The notes below the pieces were generated by a model, which saw only the letters and a list, made by a program, of their open reading frames with translations, was not told where the DNA came from and searched no databases. DNA of 64,000 bases from JAXMBN01 sp046349875 (lineage in GTDB: Bacteria; Planctomycetota; Planctomycetia; Pirellulales; Pirellulaceae). The position numbers and the translations under genes were made by a program. Shown piece after piece: positions 58,038 through 64,000 of this stretch. Numbering within the stretch: the stretch's first letter is position 1; each line of letters starts with the position of its first letter. Location: positions 62,001-126,000 of the forward strand of contig JAXMBN010000017.1 of assembly GCA_046349875.1 (NCBI GenBank), in the 5' to 3' direction.

Positions 58038-58562
58038 ATGGGCGCGATCGGCGAAATGATTGTTCATGCAGCAGGCGTGGCAGCTCGCTACCAAAAGCGT
58101 CTCATTACCGGTGTACCCGATAATCTGTTTGCACGTTTTGCAGCTCCTGGAGGTGTGGTGGTAGCTTCGAACCATCCGGCCTTCATCTTGGGACACTTGT
58201 CGCTCTATCCTGCCAAGGCAATCGAGTACCTAGGAGGTACACCCCTTCGGTCCAAACCATCGGATCGATTCGATAGCGTCTTTTCCAAAGACCATCAGTG
58301 CCTCGATGACGTCGATGGATCATTTTATCCATCGATGAAGGAAGTGCTCGAATTCTACGATCAAGCCTATGAGGAAGCGTTTGAAGCCATCCGAGCTTGC
58401 GAGGATTCACAGTTGATGATCGAAAACCCAAACGATGGCCCCATCAAAAAAGTCTGCCCGACGCTCGCATCCATGTTGGCCTTCTATATGGATGGCCACG
58501 TCATGATGCATCTCGGCCAATTCTCAGCATGGCGTCGCATGCAAGGCCTGCCTCCTTGTTAG
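58038..58562 (+). CDS. DinB-like four-helix protein
   Basis: 174 residues from ATG 58038, with GAGAGG 8 bases upstream. It matches the DinB/YfiT-like superfamily of four-helix metal-binding bundles: FARFAAPGGVVVASNHPAFI near residue 30 (first His), then VLEFYDQAYEEAFEAIRACE, and DGHVMMHLGQFSAWRRMQGL at the end with further His. Members are thiol-dependent transferases or of unknown role. It follows rny by 124 bases; functional link is unlikely. A repeat array starts 17 bases after its stop. Confidence 0.75.
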   Translation: MGAIGEMIVHAAGVAARYQKRLITGVPDNLFARFAAPGGVVVASNHPAFILGHLSLYPAKAIEYLGGTPLRSKPSDRFDSVFSKDHQCLDDVDGSFYPSMKEVLEFYDQAYEEAFEAIRACEDSQLMIENPNDGPIKKVCPTLASMLAFYMDGHVMMHLGQFSAWRRMQGLPPC

Positions 58563-58578
58563 CGTGACAGAAACCCAT

Positions 58579-58717
58579 GTAGCGAGGCTGTCCTCAGCCG
58601 TGGCAGAAACTCCGTAGCGCGGCTTCCTCAGCCGTGATAGAAGCATCTGTAACGCGGCTGTCCTCAGCCGTGACGAAGGAGTTTTCCATCCATCAACGAT
58701 CGGGACGATCGCGCTAC
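58579..58717. repeat. Array of GGCTG-TCCT-CAGCC and CGATCG hairpin repeats, left copy
   Basis: Three units GTAGCGCGGCTGTCCTCAGCCGTG at 58579-58602, 58614-58636 and 58649-58672 (about 35 bases apart, separated by AGAAAC/GAAGC-type spacers), then one unit AACGATCGGGACGATCGCGCTAC at 58695-58717. Each core can form a hairpin (GGCTG/CAGCC; CGATCG/CGATCG). They lie between the DinB-like gene and the oxidoreductase gene. Confidence 0.75.
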
Positions 58718-58774
58718 ATTGAATTTCCATCAACGCTCGTGCTACATGAGCAACGCAGCGCTCAAATCAGCTGA

Positions 58775-60127
58775 TTAGCTCAAACCATCAACTTGAAATC
58801 CATCTCGATACTGACGTCGAATGAGCTTCGAAGCTTCGTCATCGTTAGTGAATCGCAACGCTGAGGAATCCCAAGCGAATTGCTTCTGAGGAAATCGGTT
58901 GGCGATCACACCCAGTAGGACCGCTTCCGTAAGAGGTCCCGCATAGCCGAAGTGCGCTGTCGTCGGAGCTCCACCCAAGCAAGCGTCGACGAATAGATGG
59001 TAGTGGTTTCCATCGGGAGCACGCTCGATCTCATGTTTTGCGAAGTCTGCCTGAGGCAAAAGAATTGGATGAGCCACGTGTGGCAAGAGTACATAACCTT
59101 TCTCGCCTACAAACATCGATCCTTGATCAGGTAGCCCTTTCTCCTTACCGTCCTTGTCGACTTGCTTGGGCCAACGGCTCGTATCGGGCATCATCCCACC
59201 GTCGCTCCATGTCAAAACAAAGTCATTCGTCGTATACGGTGTGGATTCTGCAAACACATACCGCGTTTGGTTCTTGAGCCCATAGGACTGCTTGGGAGGT
59301 TTGGGGCTAGTCGATACGATCGTCTTGGGAGATCCCAATTGCAGGGCCGTGAATACTGGATCGAGAATATGGATGGCCATGTCACCCATCGTTCCACATC
59401 CAAAGTCATACCAACGTCGCCAGTCGGCGGGATGGTAGTGTCCTTTGGCATAGGGGCGTGACTGTGCCGTGCCCAACCAAAGATCCCAATGCAAATCAGC
59501 TGGGACTTCGGACGGCACCGGATCGGGACCTTCATAGCCCCATGTTTTGCTGCTCCACGAATGAACTTCTTTGACTTTGCCAATCGTTCCGCTTTGAATC
59601 AACTTGACCGCCGTACGATAGGCCGTATGCGAATGGATTTGGGTACCCATCTGCGTAACGACTTTCTTGCTCTGCGATGCCAATCGCAATTGCCTCGCCT
59701 CGTAGACATCATGCGTGAGAGGCTTCTGACAGTAGACATGCTTTCCTAGATTCATGGCCGACATCGCGGCGGGCGCATGCGTATGGTCCGGAGTCGATAC
59801 TTGAACTGCGTCGATCTGATCTGCCATTTCCTTGAGCATCACTCGGAAATCCGCGAACAGTTTTGCCTGCGGATGTTTCATTCCTGCCGCCTCGAGCCGT
59901 TTTCGGTCGACATCGCAAAGCGCAACCACATCCACTTTAGTGTGCGAACTCAAGGAACCAAGGTCGGCCGCTCCCATTCCTCCGACCCCAACGCTGGCCA
60001 ACCGTAGACGCGATTCTGCAAAGCCGGCATGAACACTTCTCGCTGCAAAGGGAAGAACTGTGACTGCAGCTGTTGTTTGAAGGAACGAACGACGAGACGA
60101 AGGACGTGAGAATGGTTGTTGCGTCAT
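58775..60127 (-). CDS. Secreted Gfo/Idh/MocA family oxidoreductase
   Basis: 450 residues. The start MTQQPFSRPSSRRSFLQTTA is a twin-arginine signal (SRRSFLQ), so the folded enzyme with its cofactor is exported. The N-terminal Rossmann domain has VGVGGMGAADLGSL (dinucleotide loop) and VDVVALCDVDRKRLEA. VYCQKPLTHDVYEARQL replaces the usual EKP with QKP, and the C-terminal beta domain contains DWRRWYDFGCGTMGDMAIH. Such proteins may use NAD(P) to oxidise sugars or open glycosidic bonds. The gene is bordered on both sides by the same two hairpin repeat families in opposite orientation. Confidence 0.9.
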   Translation of the reverse strand: MTQQPFSRPSSRRSFLQTTAAVTVLPFAARSVHAGFAESRLRLASVGVGGMGAADLGSLSSHTKVDVVALCDVDRKRLEAAGMKHPQAKLFADFRVMLKEMADQIDAVQVSTPDHTHAPAAMSAMNLGKHVYCQKPLTHDVYEARQLRLASQSKKVVTQMGTQIHSHTAYRTAVKLIQSGTIGKVKEVHSWSSKTWGYEGPDPVPSEVPADLHWDLWLGTAQSRPYAKGHYHPADWRRWYDFGCGTMGDMAIHILDPVFTALQLGSPKTIVSTSPKPPKQSYGLKNQTRYVFAESTPYTTNDFVLTWSDGGMMPDTSRWPKQVDKDGKEKGLPDQGSMFVGEKGYVLLPHVAHPILLPQADFAKHEIERAPDGNHYHLFVDACLGGAPTTAHFGYAGPLTEAVLLGVIANRFPQKQFAWDSSALRFTNDDEASKLIRRQYRDGFQVDGLS

Positions 60128-60254
60128 CGTGGAGGCCTTTGCATGGAAGGACGGCAGACATGGGAGGGATCGGGTATCGGATACCCTTATGCATTAGTGT
60201 GCAGAATCGCTTGTCGCGTTGCAAGCATTTAACTTGGATTCCTCCATTCCCCAT

Positions 60255-60439
60255 AGTACGATCGTCCCAATCGTTGACGGGTCGTCGGACTGATTCTAGT
60301 CACGGCTGAGGACAGCCGCGCTACTTGCATTCCTTGTAGTACGATCGTCCCAATCGTTGAGGAATCTTGTAGTGCGATCGTCCCGATCGTTGACAGGCTT
60401 AGACCTGATATCAGTCACGGCTGAGGACAGCCGCGCTAC
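60255..60439. repeat. Array of the same two hairpin repeats, right copy, inverted
   Basis: Reverse-complement copies of the left array: CACGGCTGAGGACAGCCGCGCTAC at 60301-60324 and 60416-60439, and AGTACGATCGTCCCAATCGTTGA at 60255-60277, with related units at 60336-60360 and 60369-60393. They lie upstream of the oxidoreductase gene and may overlap its promoter. Confidence 0.75.
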
Positions 60440-60457
60440 TGACGAGCACCGCGCTAC

Positions 60458-61120
60458 TTACGGTTCTTGACGACCACTCTTCGGAGAATACTCCAGCTGA
60501 AAATGCTTCAGATACTCGGCGAGTGGCATCAAGCCTACCTCCCTACGACGGTCATCAACTTTCGCCTCATCCTCAATTGGGTAGAGTTCGAGCTTCTTCG
60601 TTTGAGGATTCTCGTGCAATTGTGTCCCATAGCGTTGTGGTTTCCCTTCTCGCATACGAATGCGGTCCTCGAGCATGGCAACATCCGATGGACGAGCCTC
60701 TTTCTGTTCGGCAGCCTTACTCAGCAAGGGAAAGTACTTCTTTTGCTTCTCAAGGGAAGCATGTTGCAGAATAAGAAATGCGAACTGATTGGCCTTTGCT
60801 CCGACTTTTGAAATGGTCGGCCAACCATGTTCCGCGATGATCGACTCCAATTCCACAACAAGTTCGCTGTCCAATTGGGACTGCTTCTCTGCTAGCTGCT
60901 GATACTCCTGCATATCGGAAGGATTGGATGAAGATGCTACCAATGAAAGTTCATGCAGCCGCTTGCGATACTGTTGATCTTTCTCGCCCATTTCCAGCAG
61001 ACGCGCCTGCAGCTTTGGGTCGGCAGACGTCGTTTGTCCCACCAGCGATGAGCCCATCGAAAGAGCCAAAACGTAGAGCATCGAACCAAGCAAAACACAT
61101 CGCTTCGACATCGTTACCAT
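60458..61120 (-). CDS. DUF6624-like secreted protein
   Basis: 220 residues with a signal peptide (VLLGSMLYVLALSMGSSLVG). The mature part matches DUF6624: a helical QQYRKRLHELSLVAS region, then HGWPTISKVGAKANQFAFLI, LQHASLEKQKKYFPLL and YGTQLHENPQTKKLELYPIE. The function is unknown. It lies just downstream of the cytochrome oxidase operon terminator on the same strand, probably transcribed separately. Confidence 0.82.
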   Translation of the reverse strand: MVTMSKRCVLLGSMLYVLALSMGSSLVGQTTSADPKLQARLLEMGEKDQQYRKRLHELSLVASSSNPSDMQEYQQLAEKQSQLDSELVVELESIIAEHGWPTISKVGAKANQFAFLILQHASLEKQKKYFPLLSKAAEQKEARPSDVAMLEDRIRMREGKPQRYGTQLHENPQTKKLELYPIEDEAKVDDRRREVGLMPLAEYLKHFQLEYSPKSGRQEP

Positions 61121-61180
61121 GCCGTTACTCCTTCAATAGCACAGGATTTGGGGCCAGAAATCCATCGCACATCTACCAAT

Positions 61181-61206
61181 AAAAAAAGCGGGCTAAGGAG
61201 CCCGCT
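61181..61206 (-). terminator. Terminator of the cytochrome oxidase operon
   Basis: Perfect 8-bp stem AGCGGGCT/AGCCCGCT around AAGG, followed on the minus strand by seven T (61181-61187). It lies 24 bases after the stop of the subunit IV gene. Confidence 0.9.
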
Positions 61207-61229
61207 TGCTATTTCCACCAAAGAAGCGA

Positions 61230-61625
61230 TCAGTGAGATGGCGCTTTGGGAAGTGATTCTTTGAGCGTATCGCGAACTTCAATGGAATTCTTATAAGCGT
61301 TCGCATCCATCAACGTGAAGCCAAGAAAGAGTCCCACGAAAATGAGCGTGCTGATAAAGAGGATGGCGTTGAAGGGTTTGTCCCACAACATGTGCATGAA
61401 GAACAAAATCACAAGTGCTGCTTTGACCGTAGCAATGGTCAACGACAACCACACTTCCATATTGCCAAGGTCAAACGTCGATTGATAGACCGTCAGCAAT
61501 GTGAGTACGACGAGAGCAAAGAAGACGCCAAAAAGCATGCTCAATGGTGCTGGGTGAGCGAACTCGCCGTCCCCATGTCCGTGAGCGCCATGATCGTCGT
61601 GAGAATGTGCTGTTGAGTGCGACAT
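61230..61625 (-). CDS. Cytochrome c oxidase subunit IV (CtaF/CyoD type)
   Basis: About 131 residues from ATG 61625 (MSHSTAHSHDDHGAHG); an in-frame start at 61658 is less likely. Three membrane helices: LFGVFFALVVLTLLTVYQS, WLSLTIATVKAALVILFFMH and FNAILFISTLIFVGLFLGFT, with the LFFMHMLWDKPFN motif typical of CyoD/CtaF. The N-terminus is His-rich and may bind metal. It is the last gene of the oxidase operon and probably aids assembly. Confidence 0.88.
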   Translation of the reverse strand: MSHSTAHSHDDHGAHGHGDGEFAHPAPLSMLFGVFFALVVLTLLTVYQSTFDLGNMEVWLSLTIATVKAALVILFFMHMLWDKPFNAILFISTLIFVGLFLGFTLMDANAYKNSIEVRDTLKESLPKAPSH

Positions 61626-61719
61626 GATTTGCCTTGCAAGAGTGATCGCGAAGACCACCTACCCTAAATCAAAACCAAGCGATGAATGATCGATACGATT
61701 GAGTTCCAAACACCGTTGG

Positions 61720-62805
<1,086 letters not shown>

Positions 62806-62891
62806 CGCGAAGGTCAATCCTTGATCGCCTAAAAAGTCCAGCGATCACTTCATTTTTGGGTTGAGGATATCAGGTTACGAAGGACAAATCA

Positions 62892-64000
62892 TTAACGGGA
62901 AGGTCGGCGAACGTATCCGCCAGCCTTCGAGTCGAACTCGATACCACGGAAATCGTAGGGATCATCCACTGCAGGTGGATGTTCGAAATTGTAGTACGGA
63001 GGTGGCGAGGAGCATGTCCACTCAAGGGTCGCTCCACCCCAAGGATTCGTAGGAGCTTTCTTGCCACGGAATGCCGAGTAAAGCAATACGATGGCAGCGA
63101 TCAGCAAGCCGAGTCCCAACATGAACGCTCCGATGGTTGAAATCTGGTGCAGTTGTTGGAACTCAGGAACATACGTTGCGTACCGTCGAGGCATCCCGCG
63201 AGAGCCCATTACGAACTGCGGCAAGAAGGTCATGTTGAAGCCGATGAAGACGATGGTCGCGCTGACCAAGCCCCAGAACTCGTTGAACGTACGTCCCGTC
63301 ATTTTCGGCCACCAGTGGAAGATTCCACCAAGGAATGCAACCAAGGTGCCCCCCATCATCACGTAGTGGAAGTGGGCGACGACGAAGTAGGTGTCGTGCA
63401 AGTGACGGTCGGTGGACAAGGGGCCGAGGAACAATCCGGTCAAACCGCCGATCGTAAACAGGAACATAAAAGCCAAGGCGTATGCCATCGGCGTCGTCAA
63501 GCTGATGGTGCCGCGATACATCGTAGCCAACCAGTTGAACACTTTGATCGCAGAAGGAATCGAAACGCTAAACGTCAAGGCGCTAAAGATAATTGCAGCA
63601 ACGTCTGACATACCGCTGGTGAACATGTGGTGTCCCCAGACCAAGAAGCCGAACAAGGCAATAGCGACGGACGAGCAAGCGATGAAGCTGTATCCGAAGA
63701 TACCTTTGTGCGAGTGAACGCTGATCAACTCGGAGATGATTCCCATCGCAGGAAGAATCATGATGTACACGGCAGGGTGCGAGTAGAACCAGAAGAAGTG
63801 TTGGAACGTGACCGGGTCACCATTCAATGTCGGATCGAAAATACCGATGCCCAAGACGCGTTCTGCGGTGAGCAGAAGAACGGTGATTCCAAGAACTGGC
63901 GTGGCCAATACCTGAATGATGCTGGTGGAATAAGTTGCCCAAAGGAACAAAGGCATCTTGAACCAAGCCATTCCGGGTGGACGCATGGTGTTGATCGTCA
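62892..64000 (-). CDS. ctaD: Cytochrome c oxidase subunit I, 5' end beyond window
   Basis: The last 369 residues or so of the catalytic subunit; the frame is open to the right edge (TINTMRPPGMAWFK), so the N-terminus is missing. Heme a3-CuB ligands: His-Tyr in FYSHPAVYIMILPAMG, His-His in WGHHMFTSGM, and heme ligand His in VVAHFHYVMMGGTLV. The motif YSHPAV, without the Glu of mitochondrial-type HPEVYI, marks an A2-type (caa3-like) oxidase in which Tyr and Ser replace the proton-channel Glu. First of at least three oxidase genes transcribed leftward (I, III, IV). Subunit II would lie just beyond the window. Confidence 0.95.
   Translation of the reverse strand, partial: TINTMRPPGMAWFKMPLFLWATYSTSIIQVLATPVLGITVLLLTAERVLGIGIFDPTLNGDPVTFQHFFWFYSHPAVYIMILPAMGIISELISVHSHKGIFGYSFIACSSVAIALFGFLVWGHHMFTSGMSDVAAIIFSALTFSVSIPSAIKVFNWLATMYRGTISLTTPMAYALAFMFLFTIGGLTGLFLGPLSTDRHLHDTYFVVAHFHYVMMGGTLVAFLGGIFHWWPKMTGRTFNEFWGLVSATIVFIGFNMTFLPQFVMGSRGMPRRYATYVPEFQQLHQISTIGAFMLGLGLLIAAIVLLYSAFRGKKAPTNPWGGATLEWTCSSPPPYYNFEHPPAVDDPYDFRGIEFDSKAGGYVRRPSR

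Noticed and set aside
58579..58717. Possible CRISPR array or integron attachment sites
   Set aside because: Units are only about 24 bases with short related spacers, mixed with a second motif and repeated in inverted form 1.6 kb away; no cas or integrase gene.

Overview
The window reads as a chromosomal stretch of a planctomycete, most likely in the Pirellulaceae (Rhodopirellula/Blastopirellula relatives). The support is a set of family hallmarks: a cytochrome-c/DUF1549/DUF1553 protein, a DUF1501 protein, a DUF1559 pseudopilin beside a small lipoprotein, a Ser/Thr kinase with FHA partner, a sulfatase, a secreted Gfo/Idh/MocA oxidoreductase, the small basic signature protein of the PVC superphylum, and a sigma factor with a DNA-binding extension. 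Genes lie on both strands, and there are no phage genes, insertion-sequence transposases, CRISPR arrays, rRNAs or tRNAs that I can recognise.

Left edge (1-6000, minus strand): remains of an unidentified gene, an MFS transporter, oligoendopeptidase F (pepF) and a tetratricopeptide-like membrane protein. All are broken by many frame changes that become denser toward position 1. The last is the third gene of an ABC-2 transporter operon whose other two genes (6.0-8.7 kb) are intact. Similar short clusters of frame breaks recur in folC and a sigma factor (10.3-10.9 kb), a sulfatase (17.3-17.4 kb), a sugar-acid dehydratase (23.65 kb) and an unknown secreted protein (40.89 kb). The pattern looks more like patches of poor consensus sequence than evolutionary decay.

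11-30 kb: housekeeping and degradative genes: DUF1501 protein, hisI with an overlapping secreted protein, glycosyltransferase, XRE-like regulator, sulfatase, DUF885 peptidase, pseudouridine synthase with a long charged tail, IlvD/Edd dehydratase, a 1061-residue cytochrome-domain protein, an unknown membrane protein and astB. Two intergenic stretches hold families of short hairpin repeats (23.86-24.0 and 29.77-29.89 kb).

30-44 kb: PVC small basic protein with its own terminator, a TIM-barrel isomerase-like protein, a sialidase, an ECF sigma factor, an FHA-kinase-membrane protein operon, a membrane-anchored coiled-coil protein with tandem terminators, and a large sigma-70 factor.

44-55 kb: ATP-grasp enzyme, Lnt, a conserved 104-residue protein with an attenuator-like hairpin in its leader, and a pseudopilin/lipoprotein pair. 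Then comes the most interesting region: a four-gene operon (Asp/Glu-racemase-like protein, bile-acid-type symporter, RuBisCO-like protein, four-carbon acid sugar kinase) facing a GntR regulator. The RuBisCO-like protein and kinase fit the last steps of D-apionate/3-oxo-isoapionate breakdown.

55-64 kb: tilS, ribonuclease Y, a DinB-like protein, a secreted oxidoreductase flanked on both sides by the same two repeat families in opposite orientation, a DUF6624 protein, and a cytochrome oxidase operon (subunits I, III, IV). Subunit I is cut by the right edge.
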